Source of the DNA: Zeus faber
Taxonomy: Eukaryota > Chordata > Actinopteri > Zeiformes > Zeidae
Length of the DNA: 64,000 nucleotides
Direction of reading: 5' to 3'
Assembly (NCBI GenBank): GCA_960531495.1
Contig: OY482848.1
Coordinates: forward strand, 22,744,547 to 22,808,546
Part shown: piece after piece, positions 52,201 to 62,866 of the stretch
How the letters are laid out: each line of letters starts with the position of its first letter
Numbering within the stretch: the first letter of the stretch is position 1
Notes under the pieces: model-generated
Told to the model about the DNA's origin: nothing
Databases searched by the model: none
The model's input: the letters and a program-made list of their open reading frames with translations, nothing else
Program-made: the position numbers and the translations under genes

Positions 52201-52445
52201 CAGGCTGCTAACGCTAGCTAGCTACATTAGTTAGCTCACTTTAGCTACCGAGCTAGTGACAGCTATCTTGTTGTTATTGTTCTTAAACAAGTCCGCGACT
52301 CTCTCTTGTGCGCCTTAAAACCGGGATGTCTAGAGTGAATCTCACCGATGCAGTGGATCAATTTATGCCGCCAAGAATCAAGTTCCCGCCTGAAGCCTTT
52401 CCGTTCTGCCGTGCATTTGGAGCTCCGGCACTGTGCAGCCGCCAT
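31963..52445 (-). CDS. lcorl: LCORL, long PALI2-type isoform, about 1,995 aa
   Basis: Same exons 1-6 as the short form, then one exon 31963-37252 (5,290 nt, open throughout). Exon 6 ends with two bases of a codon; the big exon starts with one base (GG+C = Gly), the same phase used by the HTH exon, so either last exon can follow. Total 5,988 nt. The new part starts [16 protein letters not shown]. It has a Cys/His-rich stretch (about residues 295-465), long acidic and Ser-rich disordered regions, three AT-hook cores (RRPGRPKK near 1221, RPIGRPRK near 1239, RKPGRPAK near 1370), and a folded-looking C-terminal block from [20 protein letters not shown] to [12 protein letters not shown] (about 1530-1785), which I take to be the domain shared with PALI1/C10orf12 (DUF4553). 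PALI proteins are PRC2.1 accessory factors; that role is family knowledge. The last 15 residues come from a T-rich tract and may not be real. Confidence 0.9.
37253..40823 (-). other. lcorl: lcorl intron between the two alternative last exons
   Basis: AT-rich, non-coding on both strands. It would be 3' UTR of the short form in its right part and intron for the long form. Few transposon traces are seen compared with the intron at 44-50.6 kb. Confidence 0.5.
40148..40153 (-). terminator. lcorl: Candidate poly(A) signal for short lcorl
   Basis: AATAAA on the minus strand 670 bp past the stop of the HTH exon, in AT-rich non-coding sequence. Use of this site would separate the short transcript from the giant exon. 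Confidence 0.35.
40824..52445 (-). CDS. lcorl: LCORL, short isoform with Pipsqueak-type HTH, 588 aa
   Basis: Exons (minus): 52346-52445, 51142-51207, 50895-50983, 50587-50713, 43778-44017, 42867-42942, 40824-41892; total 1,767 nt in phase. Exon 1 reads [18 protein letters not shown] and then [16 protein letters not shown], the LCORL start. Exons 2-3 give [12 protein letters not shown] and [11 protein letters not shown]...CSFCNL. Exon 5 gives [23 protein letters not shown] and a CtBP-type PLDLT. Exon 6 gives DGVLDLS, a second CtBP-like motif. Exon 7 gives [16 protein letters not shown] and [16 protein letters not shown], followed by the helix-turn-helix [20 protein letters not shown]. The protein is a nuclear DNA-binding corepressor related to LCOR; its locus is linked to body size in mammals. 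The first ATG is in exon 1, with no earlier in-frame ATG in the open stretch. The tail after the HTH is Ser/Ala/Gly-rich and ends AAAAKRF. Confidence 0.95.
44622..44648 (-). repeat. Dispersed GTGTATTG/CTGCAG core, copy 1
   Basis: On the minus strand reads GGACCCTGTGTATTGTTGCC followed by TGCAGCT. Related copies lie at 49945-49971 (+) and 62263-62289 (+), each followed by an AT-rich tail (TTTATTATTATTA). Confidence 0.7.
45420..46901. mobile_element. Non-autonomous hAT element, 1.48 kb
   Basis: Starts TAGGGTTGGGCACCGG and ends ATACCCAACCTTA, typical hAT ends. The flanks GTCGTAAC (left) and GTCGTAAA (right) match at seven of eight bases, as expected for an 8-bp target duplication. No transposase frame remains. 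Confidence 0.75.
45930..46190. mobile_element. Second hAT-type MITE nested in the hAT element
   Basis: Starts near TATGGCTGAGCGATTTGGGA and ends CGTTTATCGTTCAGCCCTAG, inverted ends of the GGGCTGNNCGAT family seen widely in fish. Target duplication could not be settled by eye. Confidence 0.55.
47487..49054 (-). mobile_element. Full-length but inactive Tc1-like transposon
   Basis: 1,568 bp flanked by TA (47485-47486 and 49055-49056). The inverted ends carry CAGTGGAGGAAATAATTATT and its complement. The minus strand encodes most of a Tc1 transposase: [20 protein letters not shown] with paired-type HTH (48372-48716) and a C-terminal part with [11 protein letters not shown] and [10 protein letters not shown] (47842-48168). 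The coding part is broken: a stop follows RRNGLKS, the middle region is frame-shifted, and the WSDETK site of the first catalytic Asp reads WSAETK. It is in lcorl intron 4. Confidence 0.9.
49945..49971 (+). repeat. Dispersed GTGTATTG/CTGCAG core, copy 2
   Basis: GGACCGCGTGTATTGCTGCC then TGCAGCT and an ATTTATTATTATTA tail. The preceding 60 bp also share GGAA..ACTGTAAT with the copy at 62.2 kb. Confidence 0.7.
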
Positions 52446-52545
52446 TCTGTCCGTCCTCCTTCCCCCCTGCTCCCTCTCTGCCAAGCGGCGGCCGAGCGGT
52501 TAACTGCAGCGCTCGGTGCAGTTCCTCGGCCGACCACCAAGCGGG
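52446..52545 (-). promoter_or_regulatory. lcorl: Likely 5' UTR/promoter of lcorl
   Basis: GC- and CpG-rich sequence just upstream of the lcorl ATG. The reading frame stays open upstream but has no in-frame ATG. The sequence turns T-rich beyond about 52,560, so the GC-rich promoter segment looks short. Confidence 0.4.
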
Positions 52546-53378
52546 GCGGCATTTTCACATTTTCCCCCCAAATCCGTTTTTTTTTTGGGGTCATCTTCTT
52601 TGTTTTTTATTTTTACATTTTTTTTGTATTTGTTTTTGTGCTTTTGTGCAGATACGCTTTTGATAAAACCCCACATGCAACGACGCACATTCGATTTGAT
52701 CTTAATCAACGCAAATGAATTCATGGCTCGATTAAATAATGTACTTTAATCTGTATATGTTCACATTGAATGATTTGTGGACGTTTCATAAAATGTTGTA
52801 AGTAAACGTTTTGTAAGTGTTGATGTTGCCTCCGTCTGTTTATGGTTCAGATGAAAGTAACGTTGAACAAACATTTCAGACAAATGCATCTGTCGCTGAC
52901 AGGAATAAATGATTCAAAGTATTCAATATCAAAAACAGAGAACAGTGATGCTTTTCCTCTCTACCAATATGAATTTAAAGGTCCACGGGGTACACCTGCA
53001 CATACAGGGAATGCAAGGCGACATCTTGCTGCCATGTATTTAAAATGAAAATAGTGATGAAGCAACACATGCAGGAAAAATTCAGATTAAAACCAATGAA
53101 AAACACAAGAGGGTCAAGCTTCCTATCATAAATCGTAAAAATCATAAATTATATATGTGGCTAAATGCCTGAAAACTGTAAAATAATAATGATTAAAAAA
53201 ATTACAATAATACACAGCTGGCTGTATATTATTGTTTTTATTCTGCTGTTTAAATTGCAGCTTGCATCCAATAGTATTTTTGCGTTACTGCCCTATTTTG
53301 TTCCCCAAAAGCTATAGCCTGTGTGTGTGTGTGTGTGTGTGTATATGTGCGTGCGTGCACGTGTAGCATGGTGCTTTG

Positions 53379-53466
53379 TGACATAGGCACAGAATGTTCT
53401 TTATGACATAGGCAAAGAATGTTCTTTATGACATAGGCACAGAATGTTCTTTATGACATAGGCACA
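53379..53466. repeat. 25-bp minisatellite, about 3.5 copies
   Basis: Unit starts GACATAGGCACAG and ends AATGTTCTTTAT. Copies differ by one or two bases. No spacers, so not a CRISPR-like array. Confidence 0.85.
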
Positions 53467-53549
53467 TGGCGACTACAAATCCATGCTGTGACCAGATTCA
53501 CTCATTCTGTGACCACAGTGAGGAGGGAGGACGCAGGAGCCTCCATCAG

Positions 53550-53681
<132 letters not shown>

Positions 53682-53848
53682 AAATGTGTTGGTGTGTGTG
53701 TTGAACTTCTAAGAATGGGGTTCCCTAGTTTTCTCCATGGAGATGAATGTGTATTGTAAAAATATATGACATTCAGTTGCTTCATCAAGCCGAGCATTAA
53801 AATAGAACTAACCCACCCATTCGTAGGAGCACACACACACGCACACAC

Positions 53849-53901
<53 letters not shown>

Positions 53902-54279
53902 AAATTGGATGCGAGCCGCTGGTAAACCACAGGAAGAAAAATTTGCTCATTCTGTTAAAAAAATCCCCGTGAGTTAAACAAGCCTTGGAAAGCAACAGCG
54001 CGTCAACGTTTATCATAACCACAAAATATAAAAGGTAAAGGTAAAGCTTTGCTCTGCAGGTCACAGGAAAGATGGCGGCAAACTGCATTTGCTATGTGAC
54101 AGGGTTTGTCACCGGCTTGTTTGCCGTAGAATTAAGCTTGTTCGGCTTTAAACGTTGGTGATCTGGTCGCTGAATGTTAGACAACGTTACATTACGTCAT
54201 TACGACGCAAATTACAATTACATTACAATACATTAGAAGTACAGTAAACCAAATGTGTATCACAGTCACAGCCAGCTAA

Positions 54280-55400
54280 ACGTTTTATAGGAATAAGTAG
54301 CTGATTTATTTTTACTAGACAGGCCAGTGCAAGCAGGGTCCAGGTGTAGTTTAAAGAGATGGGTCTTCACTCTGCGACAAAAGATGGGAAGTGATTCACG
54401 TAGCGATGGCGGAGCTAGGTGGCTAGGAGTGTCTGGAGGAGTGGAGCGAACAAGCTGCAGCTTGGAGCCTGACCAGTGATCGTAGGTATGGAAGGGCAGT
54501 TCCATTTAAGGCCTTGTAGGAAAGAACGAGCATCTTAAATTTGATCCAAGCGGAGATAGCGAGGCACTAAAGGCAGGTAAGTGACGTGAGAGAATATTGG
54601 TTGGTTAAACATATGTATGACCATATGTTTATGTATGTGACAAATAATCTCTTGAACCTGGACTTGAACTAGACGGCCTGCCGCGTTCTGAATGTGCTAT
54701 CAGATCTGACAGAACAGGCATGTAGTCCGACCACAAGAGAGTTGCAGTAGTCTAGGTGGGAGACGACGAGGACCAGGACTCCCGCCGCTTCCCTCCTGAC
54801 GAGCGGGAATATGCAGCGGATGTTGTAGAAGAAAAACGTGCAAGGAGCGGGTTGTGGCAGTGATGCGGGGGGAGCAGGACAGCGGGTTGTCCAGAATCAC
54901 CCCGAGGTTCTTGGCAGTCTTGAGAAGGCAATCCAATGGTGTTCTCAATGGTAATGGAGAGGTCTGTGTGAGGTTTCTCCCGGGAGAAAGTGGCGGTGCG
55001 CAGGAATCCGTGGCTTGAAGACATGCACCTATCAATTTATGTTTTGGAGGAGAGAAAGGAGAGATAGGGGAGTGTTACCTGCATAGCAAGTGGGAGGAGA
55101 AACCATGGGAGGAGATCACGCAGCCAAGGAAATGAGTGTACACGGAGAACAGCAGAGGCCCCAGGAAGCAGCCCTGAGGGACACCAGAGAGTGCAAGGTC
55201 TGGGACAGGGATCCTTTCCTCGAGACTTGGTAGTCCAGACTCTGGCAGTCTTCAGGGCCGTCGGGACAGAACCCCGAGGACAGTGAGGAATTGATAACTG
55301 TGGTGGGGAAGGGCAGGATGCCAGGGATATGGTTTGGAGAAGGGTGAATGGACTTGATAGAGTGGAATGTTCATGTTCTTCCTCTTCTGCTTCTTGGGTT
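54280..55400 (-). mobile_element. L2/CR1-like LINE fragment, 3' part of the reverse-transcriptase ORF
   Basis: The minus strand shows decayed reverse-transcriptase text across frames: a GVPQG-type region near 55,150-55,200, LGVILDNPLSCSPRITATTRS near 54,860-54,920 and a C-terminal TPSHLAPPSLRESLPIF near 54,380-54,440. Several frameshifts separate these. It is 5' truncated, as usual for LINEs. A foreign tail (54,601-54,665) is inserted in it. Clade assignment is by feel of the motifs. Confidence 0.7.
54601..54665 (+). repeat. Retroelement 3' tail, copy 3, inside the LINE
   Basis: TTTATGTATGTGACAAATAA followed by TCTCTTGAACC matches the tails at 13.6 and 29.3 kb, with a shortened A-run. Confidence 0.55.
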
Positions 55401-55943
55401 TTTGTGCCGGCTTGCATCCTGTTGTGTTGCATTATCCTCTTGCTGTTTATCTTATCTCATATGAGACATCTGTGCCGCCTGTTGCCTGTGCTGATTAAGC
55501 TGAAACAAATTCCAGGATGCAAGAGGGATGGCTCAGGGAAGCGGAGGCCTGACAAGCCTGAGGGTGTACAGCATTGTATGTATGTACAGCATTTTAGCCA
55601 AAAACAGTACAGAGCAGACTGCTGGTGTTGAGAGATCAGTCATCATGGTGAAATTGGACTGACTGGCATTGAACAACATTTGCAAAGTCCCACTGATAAA
55701 TCATGGCTAATTTGCCGGAGTTATTTTAACCCCTTTCACACCGGCGCTCTAATACGTTTATTTTGAACTGTTTTTCTGAGGTTAGGGGCTGTTGCTGTTG
55801 CTGTTAATATTCCCCTTAAGCACCACCAGCCTGAAATAATTCATACATAGTTATAAACATTGCACGTTTATAGCCTAACATTTTCAACCCAACTCTTCTT
55901 TGAACCAAATACTCTTGATGTTGACCTCGAAGACTTTGAGAAG

Positions 55944-58900
55944 ATGCAGAACTATGAACGGCTTTCATTGCTTGGAGAGGGAACATTCGGCATTGTAATG
56001 AAATGCAGGAGCCGCATGACTGGAGACTTGGTCGCCATCAAAAAACACGGTTTCGCCGGCGACAGCGATGATTGGATGGACGAAACCCTCAAGGGGGAGA
56101 TTGCACTTGTAAAGGTATTTTCTATTATCAGATACATATTACTACATAACTGTCCTGATTTTACCAATAAGAAATATCTACATTTTAGCTGAAATGAAGA
56201 AAACTTTTAAAGGGGGGAAAAAAGATAATTCCTCTCTTACAAATAAAGTCGAAACCCAGTCCATCCTCATGGCCATGCGGCGGTAGCAGGGTCCTAAGTG
56301 AACACGGGGGCCGCTGATCTGATCTGATCTTGTCTCTGCTAACTCTGTCGAGCAGCAGTGTAACCACGACAACGTGGTCAAGCTCCTGGACGTCATCAGG
56401 CAGGACGGGGACCTGTACTCTGTGTTTGAGCTCCTCGATAGATGTGTCGTCGATGACCTGATGATCGTTGGCCCTCTGGAACCCGACATCGTGGGGAGGT
56501 ACACCTTCCAGCTCGCCCGAGCGGTGCACTACCTTCACAGCAACAACGTGAGTATCAACTTGTTCATTGATTAAAGCCCCTTTCCCACACGGAATCCGTA
56601 ACATTGCTGTATAATAAATATCCGGCACAGCAGTAGATAGTCTCCACATTGGCCTCCTTTTGCGGAAATGTTTTGTCTGGAGTCTGTTCCCACTAAGTTG
56701 ACTGTTAGGGATACGTTACGTAATGCTCGCACAAGAGGTGTCTAATATCACGCGACACGAGGAAACAGAATCATTTTTTAGACCAGTGCTTCGCTCCCCG
56801 TCTCCCCGCCCTGTGGACACTTCCCTCCCACTGACTGAGCAGGGACAGAGCCCCCGTCCCCAGATGCAATAACCCTAGCCCAAAGTTATTAAAATCAGTG
56901 CGATCATTTTCAAACTGCCCTACATTCTCTGATTCCGGGGAATGAACGTTCTCCACCCGTTCTACCTCTCACTGTCCGCTCCCCCCCTCCCCAGCTCCGC
57001 GTTGCCGTACAGCACCCCTAACTGTAAAATACACATCTAGTGCCTGAGTGGCATTTTTAGGAAGAAAAATAATAAAATGTAAGAATAAACAGTCCTGTCT
57101 CCGTAGAGACTGGATGTGTTTCCATTTCTCATCTTTGCAGCCGAGCTCCACGGTTCGGCCCAGACTTTGTTTTCTTCCCGAAAACAAATCGTTTTTAAAA
57201 AATATTTGTGCAAAATAAATATTGGTAAAATCCCACTATTAGTGCTTTATTTGGATTCGGCTCCACCCCTTCTTTACGAAAATGGTACTGCTTCCATTCC
57301 CACATACATCCATTCACAGCCATTCCAGCAATTTGCTGGAAGTAATACTACTTTGAGAGTGGGGGAAATTTATGGAACAACTTTTACGGAACATCGACAC
57401 CGGCTCCTTTTCCCACATGACGCCAATACAGAACATTGCCAGTAGATTTGCGGCTTTCAGTGCAAGTGGGAGAGGGGCTTTAAATTCTATGTTGGCAAAC
57501 ATGACCAGCACAAAACCTTCACAGACCTTATTTTACATGAATCACTTCAAGTCTAGTTTTCGTCTTGGGATAGAAATGCCAAACCCACGGTATTTTACTG
57601 GCTGCCATTAACAATTCTTTTTATACTTAATCGGTCAAATATTTCAAGTTTGTCCGATACGACGTTCTCTCCTGCCAGATCCTCCACAGAGACATCAAGA
57701 CGGAGAACATGCTGGTCTCACAGAACGGAGTGGTAAAGCTCTGCGACTTCGGCTTCGCGGTGATGTTCCGTGGAGCGGAGCCACTGTCGTGCGACGTCGG
57801 GACGCCCTTGTACGTGGCGCCAGAGATACTGCTCGACGACGAAAGTTACGGCACGTGAGTTACCCTGACGTGGAGACGCAGACAGAACTCGGGGCTCAGT
57901 CCTGGGGAATGTGAGCAGGGTTCCCACGGCTAATGGAATTTCTTGGGAGAACATTGGAGAGTTTTGAAAAATCAATCACCGACGGGGGAAAACCCGGGGT
58001 GTCGGATTCATTTTTCTTTACTTCGGTCATGGGAAATCATGGAACTTTGATTGGTGCCATTCATTTGATTATTCACCGCATTTTGTCGTTTTGTGATGGA
58101 AACATCAGGGAACGTCACCTTCCATCTAGTCGTAGATGCTAAATGGGAATATAGTTCAAACTGATAAGGCACAGCTATCTTCCAAGCAATGCTATTTGTG
58201 AACCCTATATGTCTACAATAGCGTATGCATTTACATACTAAATACAAACTGGCTTTTTGCATATTTTTTTCAGACCCGTCGATGTGTGGGCCATCGGCAT
58301 TACCATCCTGGCGATGGCCACAGGCAATGACTTTATCTCAGGCAACGATTCAATGGAGCAGCTGAACGACATTATCACCAAAGTGGGTAAGTCCTACTCC
58401 AAAGATGATTCTAATCAAAGTGGAGGTCACCCCCCCACCCCACCCCCAAGGCGGTGCTCCCATTAAAACCTTGCTTTTCGTAAACTAAAGTGGCTCGGAC
58501 AACGTTTTTTCACTGAACGAGTGTTTTCCGCAAGCTTCATTACAGTCAAACCTGGCAACCACAGACTGTGAAAACCACAATGTAGATCAGCTTTCTGAAG
58601 AGGGGAAGCACTCCGTGCATTCTGACAGATTAAAATTGCAAAAAGTCGTTTTGGTAGTACAAAGTAGTACAAACCTTTACCTAACTGAATACGGTTGAGC
58701 AGTGTGAAATAGTGATGTAATGACAGAATCTGCCATGACGGCATTCAGCAAACGCTTTAATAACGACAGCCATCACTTCATCTGTTAGGGTTGTTCTTTT
58801 CCTTTTTTTCATTGTCTCCTCGTTCCATTTCTCCGCCAGGACCTCTGACCGAGCACCAGATGCAACGGTATATTCGGAACACGATTAACGATCCTCCTGC

Positions 58901-60139
58901 AGCGCAGCCATCAACCAATCTGATGAAGAAGTACAATGGCCTCTTCAGTGACCCGCTGGCCGACCTGGTTGAGGTAGGTGTATGTTCTCAAAGATCCGGC
59001 CTGGACTTTATTTCCAATTACACACTGTTTCCCTTGATATTTCTAACTTGCTATGCTGAAAAAACAACTTTGAGGCACAAACGGTTTATTGGTGTTGGTG
59101 GTGTGAGCATTGGTCTTGGCAAGTTGCATCTTGCTGGTTGTGCGTGATGCAAACCAGGGCCATTGGCTAATTCTACTGATAAATTTGATTGTTTTCCATC
59201 TCACAATTATGCCAAGATGTCCAAGACATAAAACATGTTGTTCCAGGCATGCCTCCAGATGGACCCTAGTAAACGGTGCAGCTGCTCTGAGATCCTGGAG
59301 CACCACTATTTTACAGAAAACCATTTCCTCCAGAGGTGAGAAACGACGGCAGTGACTCCCAAATTGGTTGTGACTAATTTTCGCTGCCATTCCCGTTTGC
59401 CGTTGTTTGTGTAGAGGAGCTGGGCATGACCTTGGCGTTTAAAATCCTGTCAAAATCTAAAAACACACTGTAAGCTTGAATTTGCAATAATCACAATATT
59501 AAAATAATGGTGATCCATCCAGAGGCTGGAATTCATTGTGGCGTCCAATCAGAGGACAGCTTTGCATGAAAGTGCACAAACTCTGCTTTTTTTTTTTTTT
59601 TCTTCTTCCATAGATTCAATAAAGAACTGGTGGAGATGATTAGACTGGATGAAGTGGCCTACTTCAATCAGAAGATGGAGGAGAAGAAGGAGGAGGAAGA
59701 GATGGAGGAGGACAAGGAGAAGCAGGAGAAGGGGGAGGCCGGGGAGGAGAAGAAGAAAGAGGAGGAGAAGAACGAGGAGAAGGGGAATGGGGAGGGTGTG
59801 GCGAAGGAGAAGGACAGAAAAGAAGAGCAGGGAAAGAAGAAGAAGCAGAAAGGCGGAAAGGGAATCAAGAGTTTCTTCAAAAACACGCAGCACCTCTTTT
59901 CCCGTACCTTCAGGTGCGGGAGAAAAAGATCCAGCTCGATGCTGGGTGGGGTGATGATGGGTGGAGGGGCTGGGTGCAGCTCTCTTTCTCACCGCCAGTT
60001 GCTCTCCAAGAAGCATACCGCTCCATTCAAGGCCCTCCGCAAGGCGCAATCCTCCAAATACAGCACTGCTCCACCTACGGCGCTCCACCCCACATCACCA
60101 CACCCTGCTCCGCCTACAGCTTTCCACGATATGCACTAG
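55944..60139 (+). CDS. CDKL-like serine/threonine protein kinase, 466 aa
   Basis: Seven coding exons in phase: 55944-56114, 56356-56547, 57679-57854, 58274-58386, 58840-58973, 59247-59335, 59614-60139 (1,401 nt with stop). The N-lobe reads [20 protein letters not shown] with a Gly loop at residues 11-16, VAIKK (Lys33) and a likely helix-C Glu52. The C-lobe has HRDIKTEN (124-131), DFG (144-146), [11 protein letters not shown] and [17 protein letters not shown]. The first residues, [10 protein letters not shown] and VDVWAIG most resemble CDKL1-CDKL5. Where CMGC kinases have a TxY motif and TRWYRAPE, this one has [12 protein letters not shown] (159-170), as in AGC/CAMK/STE kinases. All catalytic residues are present, so activity is expected. 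The C-terminal tail (about 175 aa) is a Lys/Glu run, then a basic Ser/Gly segment and a Pro/Ala/Thr end. The reading frame is also open upstream of the chosen ATG, so an earlier start in another exon is possible. Orthology to a named CDKL is not assigned. Confidence 0.85.
56575..57479. mobile_element. TTAA-flanked element in kinase intron 2
   Basis: 905 bp bounded by TTAA (56571-56574 and 57480-57483). The inverted ends read AGCCCCTTTCCCAC and GTGGGAGAGGGGCT. No transposase. The TTAA target site suggests a piggyBac-like origin. It fills most of kinase intron 2. Confidence 0.65.
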
Positions 60140-60360
60140 TCCATCCTTTTAAATTGAACTGTGGACGGTCACTCCATGACACGCAATTCTCCATCCACTG
60201 AACTGAAATGACCTGTTACACCCAAGGCCCCCTTAGAGTCCCATTGCTTCACCCACGACCCAAAGTCAGATGCGCTGCTCCACCCACCGAACTGTTCCAC
60301 CCACGGCCCCCTGTGATGTGCACAGAGGGCCCATGAAATCCACTGCTCCACCCACGGCCC
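60085..60360 (+). repeat. Decayed tandem repeat across the kinase stop codon
   Basis: Short words of the form CTGCTCCACCCACGGCCC recur through the last codons and the 3' UTR (for example near 60,068, 60,107, 60,275, 60,294 and 60,345), with variable spacing. The Pro/Thr/Ala end of the protein derives from this repeat. Confidence 0.6.
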
Positions 60361-60394
60361 TGTGGACCTTAATTTTATAGGTCAAAGCACCAGA

Positions 60395-60400
60395 AATAAA
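60395..60400 (+). terminator. Poly(A) signal of the CDKL-like kinase gene
   Basis: AATAAA 256 bp after the kinase stop, following a 3' UTR made of decayed CCACCCACGGCCC-type repeats. A second late candidate is ATTAAA near 60,483. Confidence 0.5.
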
Positions 60401-61364
60401 TAAGTGATATATTTTCACATTTGTATATGAAGACAATTTAATATTTTTCCATTTGTCAGAGAAGGCTGTGCTGGTAGTCAAAATTAAAGTTCAAAGGGAA
60501 TTATTTAAATTCATGTTTTATATTTTGGCAGGATTTTGAAAGAAAACATATTTCGAACTTACATATTTTTATTTTTAAATAATTGCAGATTTTGTTTTTA
60601 TAGCTCATCAAAATATTGCTCTCAACACTGCCCCCCTGTGGCCAAAGAAGAACATTAACCACTTTTAAAAAAGCGATGCGTCGTTCACCAAGCAGTGACT
60701 GAACTGAAAAATTGATCATCTTTAAAAAGTCTTGATAAAGTTGACGTGTGTTCTAATAATATACGCAAGTGCATCTGAATTGCTATTGTTTAATATGTGG
60801 CAAGGAACTATTCATTGAAGCGGTCCAGCCTCCTGCCTTTGCTATAAGTGAGCGCTGTGTTGTAAATCGCCTTTAATACGAATCCGTATTGAAGATTAGG
60901 ATCAGAGCCACACAGGAGCTCGTTCTTTGACCAGCCACAGCATTACTTTTGCCTTGACCGTGTTGTTGATTCCCCAACGTTGTGCTTCGGTCGTTCCGTC
61001 TGAACTGCGGCGCTTGTGGAGAGAGCCCGGCCTACAGACCCCTGAGAGGAGGTGCACTCACACGTTGAGAGCATGCAGCCTTGTATCGTGTATTTCCGGT
61101 GAGAAACGCTCTCTTTTTCTCCCCTTCGCTTGAGATTGAAGCAGGGGTTTTCTGGAACGAAACCCCTGGCGGCCGTTAGCCGAACTGCACCCCCGCAGAC
61201 TTAATATCTATTTGATTTTGTTTTTACTACAGTACTGTTATTCTCTATGTAACCGCAGGGAGGCAGCAGAGCACTGTACGTTTTTTTTTTTTAAACCCAT
61301 CCACATAAAGCTGGATAATTATATTAGGGAGAGCGAAAGACCAGACGGTCATGTTTTCTTTTGT

Positions 61365-62320
61365 ATTATTATTATTATTATTATTGTTATCATTATTATT
61401 ATTAGGGGTCCAGCCTGCAGAGCTGGATCCCTATTATCGCTCAGACTTTTTTTTTTTTTTTTTTTCAAATTTCTAATCTCGGCGTTTTTTGGGCCGAAAG
61501 TATCTGACACACGTGAAAGCGCAGTACGCAAGCGCGTACATGGTTACGGGTGGAACCCCCCCCCCGAGAACCGGGACGTTCCAGACATCTTGCCGTTCAA
61601 GTTTGATCAATATCCATCTGCACCCCGGGGCGCAAAGTTACCGAAGGGCTCGTTATGCGATCAGTTTCAGGAGCGGGCCTCTTTTTGACATCATCCCACG
61701 TTATATGAGTCCAAGCTTCGGATGCTTCAGAACCCATTCGGATCCCGCCGCTTGCGAGAACGACAATTTGACGGATGACGTGAGCCGATGCAGCGTCGAA
61801 AGGAAAATCGGAAAACTGTAACTCGGGCTGCGTTTTAAGACCACAGAACCTTTGGAGAAACGGACCTTTTCTTTTGTGTCCGCACGGCATGATCCAGGAA
61901 CGATCGTAATTGTTAAAACATCGTTCTTGAGGGACATTAAAAAGAAACGACACAAGAGGGCCATTCGGTGACGTAAGCGCACGTTAATTGGCAGCGGCGT
62001 CGTTGCCCCCAATGTTTTCTGAACAGCCCCCAATGTAAAATAGTCAGTGCGACCCGACCAACCGGTCCACAGCGAGAGGGGAACACAGTGGATCACGGTT
62101 ACAGCACCGTGCAGAGCTTGATTCACAGTCTGGATAACCGACGCTGAGACGTCATATATCAACCTCTGAGAGTAGAGTTGTATTACCTCAAGCATCAGTG
62201 TGAGTTGTAGCAATGACGAACCTGGAAAACTGTAATACTGTAATACCTAAAATGACTAAACTGGACCCCGTGTATTGCTGCCTGCAGCTTTATTTATTAT
62301 TATTACTGTTTTTTTTTTTT
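61365..62320. repeat. Probable dispersed repeat of unknown family
   Basis: Starts with an (ATT)n and AGGGGTCCAGCCTGCAGAGC, includes a T-run and C-run, and ends with the GTGTATTG/CTGCAG core and another ATT tail. The (ATT)n-GGGGTCC start is familiar from many fish genomes. Exact borders are not certain. Confidence 0.4.
62263..62289 (+). repeat. Dispersed GTGTATTG/CTGCAG core, copy 3
   Basis: GGACCCCGTGTATTGCTGCC then TGCAGCT and TTTATTTATTATTATTA. Lies at the right edge of the repeat-like block 61,365-62,320. Confidence 0.7.
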
Positions 62321-62866
62321 TAACAATTATTATTAATAAATATAAAGATTTTTACAAATGTTTTGGCACCACATTGTAAGTAATTGAGCCTTCTTTTCTC
62401 CAGCTATTCGAATACATGACTTTACCTCCCGGATTCCCTTGACTCAAACTATTCCTTTGTTAATTCATTTTTTGGGGGGAAACTGCAAAGTCAACAAACA
62501 CCTCTTAATCGACTGGAGATAATGATATTTTTATGTTCATAGTGTTGGAGAACACAAACAGCATTCATCTGAAACCTTTTTTTTTTTGCTTACATTTACA
62601 TAATACATAACTTGAAATGCATTTAGAAGGACAAACCAAGTGGGACAAAATGAGTTTACAATACGAGGTGTACTGCAATAACAGTATGTCAGATTTTAAA
62701 AGTCAGTCATTTGTTCATTCATTGGCAGCATCTTTCTGACACTATCCCACCTGTCAGAAACCCTTTACTTAAAATATACAAACAGCATTTTTATAGCTTT
62801 ATAAACTGAAAAAAAAAAAAGTTTTGGCCGCAATTGTGAGTGACTTGTAGGACTAAACAGTTTTTA

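Larger units (their letters stand above)
60401..62866. other. Non-coding stretch right of the kinase gene
   Basis: AT-rich to about 60,840. Then 60,850-61,110 is more GC-rich and ends in a donor-like CCGGTGAGAAA (about 61,099). From 61,365 to 62,320 the sequence begins with ATT repeats and GGGGTCCAGCCTGCAGAGCT, resembling a dispersed fish repeat. Long open frames at 61212-61688 (+) and 61701-62213 (-) show no protein I recognise. Confidence 0.5.

Noticed and set aside
53379-53466. Short regular repeat considered as a CRISPR-like array
   Set aside because: Direct tandem units with no spacers, in a vertebrate genome; a minisatellite.
59549-60088. Minus-strand Leu-rich frame opposite the kinase last exon
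   Set aside because: Antisense of the Lys/Glu-coding purine tract.
61212-61688. 158-residue plus-strand open frame
   Set aside because: Runs through ATT and T repeats (Ile/Phe runs); not protein-like.
61701-62213. 170-residue minus-strand open frame
   Set aside because: Lies inside a probable dispersed repeat, with no recognisable domain or splice context.
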